Assembly (NCBI RefSeq): GCF_003001815.1
Contig: NZ_PVMZ01000002.1
Span: forward strand, 62,001-126,000
Length of the DNA stretch: 64,000 nucleotides
Source of the DNA: Actinoplanes italicus
GTDB taxonomy: Bacteria; Actinomycetota; Actinomycetes; Mycobacteriales; Micromonosporaceae
Reading direction: 5' to 3'
The translations under genes were made by a program, and so were the position numbers. Shown here piece by piece: positions 48,263-56,959 of this stretch; position 1 is the first letter of the stretch, and each line of letters starts with the position of its first letter. The notes beneath the pieces were generated by a model. It made no database searches and was not told the DNA's origin. It saw nothing but the letters and a program-made list of their open reading frames with translations.

Positions 48263-49873
48263 TCAGCGGTTGCTCTCGTCGGCGGAGATCCAGCTGCGGA
48301 TCAGGGACGCCGTCTCGTCCGGCTTCTCCCGGACCAGGTCCTCGATCTCACGATGACGCTCCTCCCGCGCTTCGTCCGTCGTATCGGCGACTTCGGGAAG
48401 CTCCAGCATGTGTGCCGTGGTGACGTCGATCTCAGCCGCGCGCTGCGCCTCCAGCGCTGCCTGCATCTCCTCCAGGTGCCGCCGCTCCTCCTCGGTGAGC
48501 TGCTGCTGACGCTTCTTGGCGCGGCGGTTGGCCCGCCAGGCCAGCAGGATCAGCATCAGCACCACGAACAGCAGGGCCGCGGTCTGGATCAGCTTGGTCT
48601 GTTTCGCCGACTTCTCCGCGGCGGCGGCCGCCGCGAGTTCGTCCTTGACGGCCTGTGCGGCCGAGTTGTCGAACGGCATGGACGCGACCGCGATGGTGTC
48701 GCCCCGGGTCGGGTCGATGCCCGCCGCTGCGCTGAGCACCTGCTGGATCTCGTTCGGGTTGATCGAGCCGGCCACCGCGCTGTTCAGCATGACCGCGACG
48801 TTGAGCCGCTCGATGCTGCCCGGCGCGTTGCGGCGCACCTCCTCGGACTCGTTGAGGGTGCGTTGCCGCTGCTCCTGCTTCTGTACGTACTGTCCGGTCC
48901 CGGAGCCGTTGGGCACCTGGATGTTGTCCGGGCCGAGCACACCGCCGCCGGGGGCGCCGCTGCCGGTGTAGGTCTCGGTGCTCAGGCTCTCCGACTGGGC
49001 CGGCGTGGCCGGGTCGGCGCTGTACTTCTTGTTCCGCGACTCGACCTGGTCGAAGTCCAGCGTGGCGGAGGTGGTGACCACCGCCTGGCCCGGACCGACG
49101 AGGCTGTCGAGCATCTTCTGCAGCGAGGCGTTGAGACGGTTCTGGAACGCGACGGTCTGCTGCTCGGCACCGCTGTCCGCGCCGGCCGCGCCGATCGCGT
49201 TGCCGCCGCCGGCGGAGAGCATCCGGCCGTTGGAGTCGGCGACCGTGACCTGCGTCGGGTCGAGACCCTCGACGCTCGACGCCACCAGGTGCACGATCGA
49301 CTGCACCTGGGCGGTTTCGAGCGGGTTGTTCGCCTTCGAGGCGACCAGCACCGACGCGGTCGGCTTGGACTGGTCGTCGGTGAAGACGTCCTCCTTCGGC
49401 ATGACGAGGTGCACCGTCGCCGCCTCGACACCGTCGATCGACTTGATCGTCTTCGACAGCTCGCCCTCCAGCGCCCGCTGGTAGTTCGCGTGCTGCATGA
49501 AGTCGCTGGTGGTGATGCCCTGCTGGTCGAGCAGCGAGTAACCGGTGCCCTCGTCGTTCGGCAGGCCCTCGCTGGACAGCTGGAGCCGGAGCTGATTCAC
49601 CTGCTCGCGGGGGACCAGGATGGTTTGACCGTCGTTGGCCAGCTCGTACGGCGTACCCGCCTTGGAGAGCGACTCGACGATCGCGCCGGCGTCCTTGGTG
49701 GACAGATTGTTGAAGAGGATCTGGTACGACGGCTTGGCCGCCCAGGTGGCGAAGAAGTAGCCACCGACAGCGAGTGCGAGGACCGCGAAGATCGTGACAG
49801 CCTTCTGTCCCGGCGTGAAGGACTTGAAGGTGTCCGTTATGCGGCGTACCGGAGCGGGAAGGCGGTCGGTCAT
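48263..49873 (-). CDS. fliF: Flagellar MS-ring protein FliF
   Basis: 536 aa. Two membrane helices (about 20-42, VTIFAVLALAVGGYFFATWA; about 432-452, LIQTAALLFVVLMLILLAW) flank the ring-building domains; YQILFNNLSTKDAGAIVESL and ALEGELSKTIKSIDGVEAAT are typical. The C-terminal tail (VREKPDETASLIRSWISAD) binds FliG. Normal length. Starts 1 nt after the fliE stop. Confidence 0.95.
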   Translation of the reverse strand: MTDRLPAPVRRITDTFKSFTPGQKAVTIFAVLALAVGGYFFATWAAKPSYQILFNNLSTKDAGAIVESLSKAGTPYELANDGQTILVPREQVNQLRLQLSSEGLPNDEGTGYSLLDQQGITTSDFMQHANYQRALEGELSKTIKSIDGVEAATVHLVMPKEDVFTDDQSKPTASVLVASKANNPLETAQVQSIVHLVASSVEGLDPTQVTVADSNGRMLSAGGGNAIGAAGADSGAEQQTVAFQNRLNASLQKMLDSLVGPGQAVVTTSATLDFDQVESRNKKYSADPATPAQSESLSTETYTGSGAPGGGVLGPDNIQVPNGSGTGQYVQKQEQRQRTLNESEEVRRNAPGSIERLNVAVMLNSAVAGSINPNEIQQVLSAAAGIDPTRGDTIAVASMPFDNSAAQAVKDELAAAAAAEKSAKQTKLIQTAALLFVVLMLILLAWRANRRAKKRQQQLTEEERRHLEEMQAALEAQRAAEIDVTTAHMLELPEVADTTDEAREERHREIEDLVREKPDETASLIRSWISADESNR

Positions 49874-49874
49874 G

Positions 49875-50234
49875 TCAGGCCTGCATCCTCATGATCTCCT
49901 GGAAGGCCTCGACGGCCTTGTTGCGGATCGCCATGGTCAGCTGCAGTCCGAGGGCAGCCTCGGTGGAGGCCATCGTGTACTGCGCCGGGTCGGACAGGCG
50001 GCCGTCGGCCACCTGCACGGCCAGGTCGGCCGCCTTCGTCTGGTTGGCCTGGACGTTCTCGATGCCCTTGGCGAGCATCCCGGCGAAGTCGGAGTTCGGG
50101 CCCTGCGGCCCGGCGGGCTCGGACGTGCCGAGCGCGTTGCCGAGGCCGCTGAGGCCACCCAGTCCGCCGCCGCTGAGTCCGCTGATGGCGGAGAAGGCGC
50201 CGATGGGGCTGATCGGTGAGGTCAAGGTGATCAC
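49875..50234 (-). CDS. fliE: Flagellar hook-basal body protein FliE
   Basis: 119 aa from GTG 50234. C-terminal FliE signature: FAGMLAKGIENVQANQTKAA, YTMASTEAALGLQLTMAIRN, KAVEAFQEIMRMQ. A Gly/Leu-rich N-terminus (GLSGGGLGGLSGLGNALG) is family-specific here. FliE joins the MS ring to the rod. The GTG overlaps the flgC stop by 4 nt. Confidence 0.92.
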   Translation of the reverse strand: MITLTSPISPIGAFSAISGLSGGGLGGLSGLGNALGTSEPAGPQGPNSDFAGMLAKGIENVQANQTKAADLAVQVADGRLSDPAQYTMASTEAALGLQLTMAIRNKAVEAFQEIMRMQA

Positions 50235-50623
50235 TTCCCGAGGTTGATCGCGGCGGTGTACGACTCGCGGGCGCGGTCCACGACCGAGAGGTTCGCCTGG
50301 TAGGAACGCTGCGCCATCATGAGCTGGGCCATCTGGTCGCCCATGTCGATGTCCGGCCGGCGGACGTAGCCCTCGGCGTCGGCGAGGGGGTTGTCCGGCT
50401 CGTGCGCCAGGATCCCCTCGGCGCTGCCGTAGTGGATGCCGGCGACCTCGGCGCCGTTGCCGTCCTGCGCCGCGCGGGCCGCGACGTAACGGGCCTGGAA
50501 TGCGTTCTCGCTGGTCCGCGTCGTGGTGTTGATGTTGGCGATGTTGTCGGACACCGCGTCCAGCCACTTGCGGTAGACGGTGACGCCGCTGCCCGCGACG
50601 CCGATCGCGTTGAAGATACTCAT
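50231..50623 (-). CDS. flgC: Flagellar rod protein FlgC
   Basis: 130 aa. MSIFNAIGVAGSGVTVYRKW and DAVSDNIANINTTTRTSENA at the N-terminus, VRRPDIDMGDQMAQLMMAQR and SYQANLSVVDRARESY at the C-terminus, the standard FlgC layout. Proximal rod component. It follows flgB after 2 nt. Confidence 0.95.
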   Translation of the reverse strand: MSIFNAIGVAGSGVTVYRKWLDAVSDNIANINTTTRTSENAFQARYVAARAAQDGNGAEVAGIHYGSAEGILAHEPDNPLADAEGYVRRPDIDMGDQMAQLMMAQRSYQANLSVVDRARESYTAAINLGK

Positions 50624-50625
50624 CC

Positions 50626-50973
50626 TCAGGCCCCCTTGATGGCTTCGCGCAGCAGGCTGTACTTGCCGTCCATCGCCCGGATGGCGAGGTTGTAGCGCAT
50701 CGTGGTGTCGATGTGCGACAGCGTCTCCTGGTCGAGGTTGACGTTGTTGCCGTTGAGCCGGGTCGGCTCCAGCGACGTCAGCACACTCGGGGTGACCCCG
50801 GCCGGTGAGCGGCCCTGGGTGACGGCGCTCTGCAGCGCCTCCTCGAACTTGACCTTACGGGCCCGGTAGCCGGGGGTCTCGATGTTCGCGATGTTGTTGG
50901 CGATGGCCGTCTGGCGGGCGGCGAGGCCCGAAATGGCTACGCGCAGTGAAGACGACGAGCGGTCGTCGAACAA
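50626..50973 (-). CDS. flgB: Flagellar rod protein FlgB
   Basis: 115 aa from TTG 50973, with GAGGAGA upstream. Contains LRVAISGLAARQTAIANNIA and NIETPGYRARKVKFEEALQS, then NVNLDQETLSHIDTTMRYNL. Proximal rod. First gene of a - strand unit flgB-flgC-fliE-F-G-H-I, with a FliA-type box at 51055-51080. Confidence 0.93.
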   Translation of the reverse strand: MFDDRSSSSLRVAISGLAARQTAIANNIANIETPGYRARKVKFEEALQSAVTQGRSPAGVTPSVLTSLEPTRLNGNNVNLDQETLSHIDTTMRYNLAIRAMDGKYSLLREAIKGA

Positions 50974-51054
50974 GGTTGTCTCCTCGGTTCGATCCGTTCC
51001 TGTCGCCGATCCTTGGCTTGGGGAAGATGAGCAATCCGTGCTCGTACCCTGCAG

Positions 51055-51080
51055 TTCGGCGAGCTCGCCGATCCGCTGAG
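51055..51080 (-). promoter_or_regulatory. FliA-type promoter for flgB-fliI
   Basis: On the - strand CTCA (51080-51077), 16 nt, GCCGAA (51060-51055): full match, 82 nt before the flgB start. Confidence 0.7.
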
Positions 51081-51112
51081 TCCCAAGCGGTTGCCGGAAG
51101 GTTGCACGCGAA

Positions 51113-51146
51113 AAGGTCCCGGACCCCGTGCGGGGTCCGGGACCTT
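51113..51146 (-). terminator. Intrinsic terminator of fliD-fliS-fliT-like unit
   Basis: A perfect 15-bp stem (51113-51127 and 51132-51146, loop GTGC). Read on the - strand it is followed by TTTT, 12 nt after the stop of the fliT-like gene. Confidence 0.85.
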
Positions 51147-51158
51147 CGAAGTCCGGGA

Positions 51159-51497
51159 CTACATGGCGCAATCCAGATATACGGGACGCTTTACCGCCTC
51201 GCCGGTCTCGATCCGGGAGGTCACCGCCATCTGCTGGCGATTCGCGGTGAGCCGCCGGGCGATCTCCTCGGCCACCGCCAGCTGGCGGGTGAGGATCCCG
51301 TCGGCCCGCGGCTTGAGGTCCAGCGGCAGCGCGCCCAGCTCGGTGGGAGGCCGCCACAGGTTCGACGGCGGCGTCTCGGCCATCCGTCGCTCGTCGGCGA
51401 GCATCGTCTCGACCGCGAGGACGTCCATCTCCAGGTCGTCGAGCGCCGCGGTCCAGGCGGCCCGCCAGTCGATCGCGTTCGACGTGGCAGTACTCAT
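51159..51497 (-). CDS. FliT-like hypothetical protein downstream of fliS
   Basis: 112 aa from ATG 51497, overlapping the fliS stop by 4 nt. Helical, Ala/Leu/Arg-rich (DWRAAWTAALDDLEMDVLAV, VAEEIARRLTANRQQMAVTS). No recognisable domain from sequence alone; position after fliD-fliS suggests a FliT-type export chaperone for FliD, a family that diverges fast. A strong terminator follows. Confidence 0.6.
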   Translation of the reverse strand: MSTATSNAIDWRAAWTAALDDLEMDVLAVETMLADERRMAETPPSNLWRPPTELGALPLDLKPRADGILTRQLAVAEEIARRLTANRQQMAVTSRIETGEAVKRPVYLDCAM

Positions 51498-51868
51498 GTC
51501 GAGGCCGAGGCGGCGTCGCGCCACGCGTCGCGCAGCGGCTCCAGCAGCGTCCGGCAGGAGGCCACACGGTCGGCGTCCCGCTTGATGTTCGCACCGATCA
51601 GCTCGGTCAGGATGAAGCCGTACAGACTCGCCAGGCCGGGAGCACCCTCCCAGGCGTCCACGTCGAGAGTGACCCGCAGCTCGAGGACGATCTCCTGCGC
51701 GTGGGTGATCTTCTCGTTGGCGAGGACCCGGTCCTCGTTGCGGAGCGCCTCCTCACCGTGCATGAGGTCGAGGATCAGGCGGTCGTACAGCATGATCAGC
51801 AGTCGCGCCGGCGAGGCCGTGTTGATCGAGTCCTGAAGATAGCGGTCGCGGAGGTTCGGTGCGCTCAT
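51494..51868 (-). CDS. fliS: Flagellin chaperone FliS
   Basis: 124 aa. Four-helix FliS: RYLQDSINTASPARLLIMLY, DRLILDLMHGEEALRNED, HAQEIVLELRVTLDVDAWEG, LASLYGFILTELIGANIKRD. FliS binds unfolded FliC C-terminus and in Bacillus-type systems also FliW. It follows fliD after 47 nt. Confidence 0.94.
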   Translation of the reverse strand: MSAPNLRDRYLQDSINTASPARLLIMLYDRLILDLMHGEEALRNEDRVLANEKITHAQEIVLELRVTLDVDAWEGAPGLASLYGFILTELIGANIKRDADRVASCRTLLEPLRDAWRDAASAST

Positions 51869-51915
51869 GGAAGTCCCTCGGTCGATGGCGGGCGGTTGAC
51901 GGCGGGTGAAGGTCG

Positions 51916-53340
51916 TCAGCCCAGGCTCGCAATCTGGCCCGAGAGCCAGCTCGACTGGTTGTTCAATTTGCCGAGCGAGGTCTCGAGCGCCGCGTACTGC
52001 CGCTGCAGAGCCTCGCGCCGGGACAGCAGACGGACATCCCAGTTGCTGATCTGGCCGTTCAGTGACTCGATCTCGCTCTTGCGGCCGGTGATGACGTCGG
52101 TGACGGTTCCCGATTGCTTGTTGGTGAGAATCTTCAGGTTGCCGCCGAAGGTGATGCCGGCTTCCTGCGCCAGGGCGGGGTCCTCAGCGAAGGTCTCGCG
52201 GAACTTGGATTCCTTGTACTGCAGCAGGCCGTCCTGATCGAGGCTGATTCCGAGCCGGCTGAGCGATGGGCCGTTCGTGCCGAAGTCGAACGGTTCGGTC
52301 ACCACCTTGCCGTCGGCGTCGAGCGTCCTCTTGACGGTCAGACCGTTGCTGATCTCGCCGAGCAGGTTGCCGACCATCTGCCGGATGGTGAAGTCGCCGG
52401 TCAGCGGCGAGCCTTTTCGGGTCTCCGGGTCGAACGCGGTCTGGGTCTTGATCTCTTTGAGCGCCTCGTTGGTGGAATCGACGAAGGCCTGGAACTTGGC
52501 GGAGATCGCGGCCACGTCGACCGTCGAGTCGACGGTGACGTCGTCCTCCACCTTCGAGACCGTGAGTGCGACGCCGGGCATGACCCCGTTGAAGGTGTTG
52601 GTGCTGCTCGTGACCTTGTAGGCGGTGGCGCCGCTGTCCGGGTTGACCTCGATCACGGCGTCGGTGGCGACGGTGGTGGCCGGATCGGTGGCCACGCCGC
52701 TATCCGGGTCGGTCAGCCCCAGGCCGTTGAACCCGACCAGCTCGAACCCGTTCTCAGCGCCCGCCTTCGATCCGGTGAGTTGAAGGATGCCCTCGTTGCC
52801 GTTGGTCTTGACGACATAGGCGCGGACGCCGATGTCCTTGCTGTTGATCGCCGCGGCCAGGTTCTCGGCTGTGGGAGCCGGCGGCGGTGTCCCGTCGAGC
52901 GTGATGGTGTGGGTGGCCGTGGGCGAGGCGACGCCGGTGCCGTCGTTACTTCCGATCCTGATGTCGAACGACGAGGGCAGTACGTTGTCGGCGGCGGTGT
53001 CGACCCGCAGAATCGTGGACTGGGCGCGGGCCACCGACTTCACGTCGAAGGTGATGCTGCCGGCCATGCCGTTGAAGCCGCTGCCGCCCGTGGCCTTCAC
53101 CGACTCGGAGCTCGACTCGGCCTTCATCGTGCGCCAGGTGTCGAGCCGGCCGAGGCTGTCGGCGGCCGACTTGGCGGCCTTGAGCTTGGTGTTGATCGTC
53201 TGGTAGGCGGAGACGGCGGTCTGGGCGGTCTCGACCTTGGTTTTGAGTTTCGTCTGCGGGGCGGCCTCGACCTGCATCATCTGCTGGATCATCGAGGAGG
53301 TGCTGAGACCGCTGACGAGACCGTCGACAGAGCTGGCCAC
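51916..53340 (-). CDS. fliD: Flagellar filament cap protein FliD
   Basis: 474 aa from GTG 53340. N-terminal FliD domain VDGLVSGLSTSSMIQQMMQV and KVETAQTAVSAYQTINTKL; C-terminal domain KTQTAFDPETRKGSPLTGDF, RLGISLDQDGLLQYKESKF, SWLSGQIASLG. It caps the filament. No FliA-type box is seen in the 125-nt gap to fliC, so it may depend on read-through past the fliC hairpin. Confidence 0.94.
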   Translation of the reverse strand: MASSVDGLVSGLSTSSMIQQMMQVEAAPQTKLKTKVETAQTAVSAYQTINTKLKAAKSAADSLGRLDTWRTMKAESSSESVKATGGSGFNGMAGSITFDVKSVARAQSTILRVDTAADNVLPSSFDIRIGSNDGTGVASPTATHTITLDGTPPPAPTAENLAAAINSKDIGVRAYVVKTNGNEGILQLTGSKAGAENGFELVGFNGLGLTDPDSGVATDPATTVATDAVIEVNPDSGATAYKVTSSTNTFNGVMPGVALTVSKVEDDVTVDSTVDVAAISAKFQAFVDSTNEALKEIKTQTAFDPETRKGSPLTGDFTIRQMVGNLLGEISNGLTVKRTLDADGKVVTEPFDFGTNGPSLSRLGISLDQDGLLQYKESKFRETFAEDPALAQEAGITFGGNLKILTNKQSGTVTDVITGRKSEIESLNGQISNWDVRLLSRREALQRQYAALETSLGKLNNQSSWLSGQIASLG

Positions 53341-53376
53341 GGGAACCTACTTTCCTACCGAGGATCACTACGGAAT

Positions 53377-53409
53377 GGGGGTAGCCGGCTGGGCGTGCCG
53401 GCTACCCCC
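53377..53409 (-). terminator. Terminator-like hairpin after fliC
   Basis: A perfect 13-bp stem, 53377-53389 and 53397-53409, 7-nt loop, in the gap between fliC and fliD. Read on the - strand, no long U-run follows, so partial read-through is plausible. Confidence 0.7.
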
Positions 53410-53465
53410 ACCTCTTCGGTCGTTGGTGCTCAGGATTCAGTTGCTGTGAGTCGCTATTCGGTTGT

Positions 53466-54710
53466 TCAGCGGAGCAGCGACAGCACGTTCTGCGAGGCCT
53501 GGTTCGCCTGCGACAGCATCGAGGTGCCGGCCTGGGTGAGGATCTGGTTGCGGGTGAACCCGACCATCTCCTGCGCCATGTCGGTGTCGCGGATACGCGA
53601 CTCCGACGCGGACAGGTTCTCGACCGCCACGTTGAGGTTGTTGATGGTGTGCTCGAAGCGGTTCTGGTGGGCACCCAGCTTGGCCCGGGTGTCCGAGACC
53701 GACTGGATGGCGACGTCGAGCGCCTCCATCGCCTCCGCGGCGCCGGTCTTTCCGCCGTTGTTCGCGGCGGTCTTGGTCAGGTCCAGGTTGCTCAGGCCGA
53801 GCGTCTTCGAGTCGATCTTGCCGAGGCCGACGTTCAGGGTCTCACCGGAGTTGGCACCGATCTGGAACGCCCCCGGCGTCGCGTTCCCCTTGGGGTCCGA
53901 CGGGCCGGAGATGCCGAGGTCGCTGGCGGTGAGTTCGAAGTCGGCCGTGCCGGAGGCCGTGAAGGTGGTCTCGCCGGTCGACGCGTTGAACTCGGCCGTG
54001 AGTTCGACCGTCAGGTCGAGGCCCTCATTCTTGATGGCTGTGGAGATGGCGCTGTTGACCTGCGACGCGAGTGCCTGCGGGCTGAGCGCCTTGTTGTTGG
54101 CGTCCACGGTGGAGACGTCCGCGAGGGTGAGCGTCGTCGTGCTGCCGTCCTTCCCGGTGACCGCGAGCGTCATGCCGGTCAGCGGCGTAGTCAGGCCCCC
54201 GACGCCGGAGACGGCCGGGGTGGGCGGGGTGCCGGTGGTGGCCGCGGTGCCCGCGAGGGTGCCGGACTTCTCGGCCACCATGCCGAAGGACCCGTCGAGC
54301 AGCTTCGACTTACCGAACGAGGTGGTCTCGCTGACTCGGTCGATCTCCGAGGCGAGCTGCGAGAACTCGGCGTTCGCAGCCTTCTTCGCGCTCTCGTCGA
54401 GGGACGCGTTGTTGGACTGCACGGCCAGGTCGCGCATGCGCTGGAGCATGCTGGTGACCTCGTTGAGCGCACCCTCGGAGGTCTGCACGACGCTGATCGC
54501 GTCCTGAGCGTTGCGGACCGCGACCTTGAGGCCGCCGGTCTGCGCACGCAGGCCCTCGGAGATCGAGAGGCCGGCCGCGTCGTCTGCCGCCCGGTTGATG
54601 CGGAAACCGCTGGAGAGCTTCTCGAGCGACTTCGACATCTGGTTGTCGGTGACCGACAGGTTCCGGTAGGCGTTCTGCGCAGCGATGTTCTGGTTGATGC
54701 GGAGACCCAT
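53466..54710 (-). CDS. fliC: Flagellin FliC
   Basis: 414 aa from ATG 54710, with AAGGAGGA upstream. N-terminal D0/D1 (MGLRINQNIAAQNAYRNLSV, LSSGFRINRAADDAAGLSIS, EGLRAQTGGL, MLQRMRDLAVQS) and C-terminal D1/D0 (LGAHQNRFEHTINNLNVAVE, SRIRDTDMAQEMVGFTRNQI, ASQNVLSLLR) are canonical. The variable central part (about 150-330) is Thr/Ala/Gly-rich. The promoter is FliA-type; the leader has GGA motifs that could bind CsrA. The only flagellin gene in the window. Confidence 0.97.
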   Translation of the reverse strand: MGLRINQNIAAQNAYRNLSVTDNQMSKSLEKLSSGFRINRAADDAAGLSISEGLRAQTGGLKVAVRNAQDAISVVQTSEGALNEVTSMLQRMRDLAVQSNNASLDESAKKAANAEFSQLASEIDRVSETTSFGKSKLLDGSFGMVAEKSGTLAGTAATTGTPPTPAVSGVGGLTTPLTGMTLAVTGKDGSTTTLTLADVSTVDANNKALSPQALASQVNSAISTAIKNEGLDLTVELTAEFNASTGETTFTASGTADFELTASDLGISGPSDPKGNATPGAFQIGANSGETLNVGLGKIDSKTLGLSNLDLTKTAANNGGKTGAAEAMEALDVAIQSVSDTRAKLGAHQNRFEHTINNLNVAVENLSASESRIRDTDMAQEMVGFTRNQILTQAGTSMLSQANQASQNVLSLLR

Positions 54711-54778
54711 GGGTGATTCCTCCTTGACTGGGGTCTTTTGCCGGCCCGTCCATGAGCCGTGGTCGTACGCCACATCCC

Positions 54779-54805
54779 ATCGGCGGGTCGCCGAGAGGCC
54801 ATGAG
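54779..54805 (-). promoter_or_regulatory. FliA-type promoter for fliC
   Basis: On the - strand CTCA (54805-54802), 17 nt, GCCGAT (54784-54779). fliC starts 69 nt downstream. Confidence 0.65.
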
Positions 54806-54868
54806 AATTCTCCGAGATTTTTTCGGGCTTTTAGGGCGAACCGGAGAAGTGCTGATCGGGGGAAACCG

Positions 54869-54894
54869 CTCAGCGGCACGGCGGATGTGCCGAC
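54869..54894 (+). promoter_or_regulatory. FliA-type promoter candidate for flgN-csrA
   Basis: CTCA (54869-54872), 16 nt, GCCGAC (54889-54894); one mismatch in the last base. flgN starts 63 nt downstream. It is divergent from the fliC promoter. Confidence 0.55.
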
Positions 54895-54956
54895 CTGTCC
54901 GAATGAGCGGGTCCGCCGAGGGGGTGAGCCCGACGAGCTGTACGACGGAGGACCGG

Positions 54957-55442
54957 GTGAGCCTGACCGACCTGGCCAGTGTCCTCTGGCGCTCACGCGA
55001 GCTGCTGGAGATGCTGCTGTTCAAGCTTGAGGAGGAGCAATTGCTCCTCGCGTCCAACCGGTCCCGCTGGCTCAGCCACGCCACCCGTGAGGTGGAGGTG
55101 GTCCTGGATCAGATCAGGCAGACGGAGGTCATCCGCGCGGCGTACTCCCAGGAGGTCGCCATCGAGCTGGGCCTGTCGGCCGACGCGTCGCTCGGCGAGC
55201 TGGCCGACGCCGCGCCGGACCCCTGGTCGGAGCTGTTGCACCAGCACCGCAAAGCCTTCCTGATGTTGACGTCGGAGATCCGGGCCCTGGCCGACGTCAA
55301 TCGCGACCTGCTCACCGCGGGACAGCGCGCGGCTCGCGAAACCATGCTCGCGTTCGCTGAGACTGTGGAAACGTACGGACCGCAGGGCCAGACCGTCAGC
55401 GGCGCCGTGCGGCGCCCCACCCTGGTTGATGAGGCGATCTGA
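54957..55442 (+). CDS. flgN: FlgN-family export chaperone
   Basis: 161 aa from GTG 54957, with GGAGG upstream. Helical: LASVLWRSRELLEMLLFKLE, LASNRSRWLSHATREVEVVL and LTSEIRALADVNRDLLTAG fit FlgN, the chaperone of the hook-filament junction proteins FlgK and FlgL. Those two genes follow directly, flgK with a 1-nt overlap, which supports the call. Confidence 0.88.
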   Translation: MSLTDLASVLWRSRELLEMLLFKLEEEQLLLASNRSRWLSHATREVEVVLDQIRQTEVIRAAYSQEVAIELGLSADASLGELADAAPDPWSELLHQHRKAFLMLTSEIRALADVNRDLLTAGQRAARETMLAFAETVETYGPQGQTVSGAVRRPTLVDEAI

Positions 55443-56947
55443 TGGGCAGCACATTCGGCGGACTCAACACGGCACTCACGTCTCTGTACGCGCAGCGCAG
55501 GGGCCTGGACGTCACGGGCCAGAACATCGCGAACGCCAACACCGAGGGGTACACCCGGCAGCGCGTCGTGATGCATGCGCAGAACGCCAACCTGGTGCCC
55601 GGCATCTACGCGACCACCGACGCGGTCGGCAGCGGGGTCACCGTCTCCTCGGTCGAGCGGCTGCGCAACTCGGCGCTCGACCATCGGAGCTACACCGAGC
55701 ACGCGAACTCGGCCTATCACAACGAGCGGGCCGGGGCGCACGCGCTGATCGAGGACGTCTTCGGGGAACCGAGCGACACCGCCCTGCAGGCCCGGCTCCA
55801 GGACATGTGGGACGGCTGGAACGCGGTCGCCGCCAACCCGTCGCAGAAAGCGCCGAAGGCGGCTCTGCTGGAGCAGGCGACCACGGTCGCGGCCTCCCTC
55901 AACGACGCGGCCGGTGCTCTGAACAGTCAGTACGAGTCGACCAGGGCCGGGTTGGAGACCTATGTCGGCGAGGTCAACAAGACGGCTGCCTCGATCGCCC
56001 GGCTGAACCAGGAGATCGTGGTGGCCACCCAGGCCGGCCTGCAGGCGAACGAGCTGATGGATCAGCGGGGCATGCAGATCCAGAAACTCGCCGAGCTGGC
56101 CGGTGCCACGGCCACGGAAATGCCGAACGGCGCCACCAGCGTCTACATCGGAAGCGCCCAGGTGGTCGCCGAGTTCAACTCCCGGACGATCGCCATCGCT
56201 CAGCCGGCCGCGAACCGGATCGAGGATCTGGCCAACTACAACGTCAGTCTACGGTGGACGGATCTTCCGCCCGAGGTGTCGGTGGACGTCGGCGGAACCA
56301 TGGGTTCGCAGGTGGAGCTGCTCGCGAGGGACGGCACTCTGGCCGGCTGGTCGAAGCGGCTGGACGACGTGGCCACGACACTGGCGACGACGGTCAACAG
56401 CGTGCACAACGGCACGGCTCTGGACGCCGACGGCAACCCGATGCCCGCCTACGGGGTGGACGGTAGCTCCGGCCTCGACTTCTTCGTGGAACGCAACGGC
56501 CGCGTGGACGCCGACGGCCGTCCGGTGATCAACGCCGCGACCATCACCGTCAATCAGGACCTGTTGAACAACGTCGACAAGCTCGCGGTCTCGTCGGGTG
56601 ACCCGACCGGTCAGGCTCCACCGGGACTCAAGGTGCTGGACGGCAACCGCGCGGACGCCCTGGCCGACCTGGCCGACTCCCGTACCGGGGCCGACGCGAC
56701 GTACCAGCAGCTGATCGGCGACCTCGGGGTGGCGTCGCAGTCCTCGATCCGTCGCCGTGACATCCAGAACGCCGTGACCGATCAGGTCGACGCCGCGCGG
56801 GACGCCGAATCCGGGGTCAACCTCGACGAGGAGATGACCAACCTGCTGACCTACCAGCGTGGATACGAGGCGGCCTCCCGCGTGCTGACGACGATCGACT
56901 CGATGCTCGACCAGCTCATCAACCGCACCGGTCTGGTCGGCAGGTAA
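55442..56947 (+). CDS. flgK: Hook-filament junction protein FlgK
   Basis: 501 aa. N-terminal STFGGLNTALTSLYAQRRGL and VTGQNIANANTEGYTRQRVV, the central FlgK motif (VFGEPSDTALQARLQDMWDG, WNAVAANP), and C-terminal GVNLDEEMTNLLTYQRGYEA with ASRVLTTIDSMLDQLINRTG. First of the two junction proteins between hook and filament. Confidence 0.95.
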   Translation: MGSTFGGLNTALTSLYAQRRGLDVTGQNIANANTEGYTRQRVVMHAQNANLVPGIYATTDAVGSGVTVSSVERLRNSALDHRSYTEHANSAYHNERAGAHALIEDVFGEPSDTALQARLQDMWDGWNAVAANPSQKAPKAALLEQATTVAASLNDAAGALNSQYESTRAGLETYVGEVNKTAASIARLNQEIVVATQAGLQANELMDQRGMQIQKLAELAGATATEMPNGATSVYIGSAQVVAEFNSRTIAIAQPAANRIEDLANYNVSLRWTDLPPEVSVDVGGTMGSQVELLARDGTLAGWSKRLDDVATTLATTVNSVHNGTALDADGNPMPAYGVDGSSGLDFFVERNGRVDADGRPVINAATITVNQDLLNNVDKLAVSSGDPTGQAPPGLKVLDGNRADALADLADSRTGADATYQQLIGDLGVASQSSIRRRDIQNAVTDQVDAARDAESGVNLDEEMTNLLTYQRGYEAASRVLTTIDSMLDQLINRTGLVGR

Positions 56948-56959
56948 GGGGGAGACCTG

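Noticed and set aside
53415..53450. FliA-type promoter for fliD
   Set aside because: TTCGGT and TGAG occur on the + strand but are 26 nt apart, outside the 15-17 nt range.
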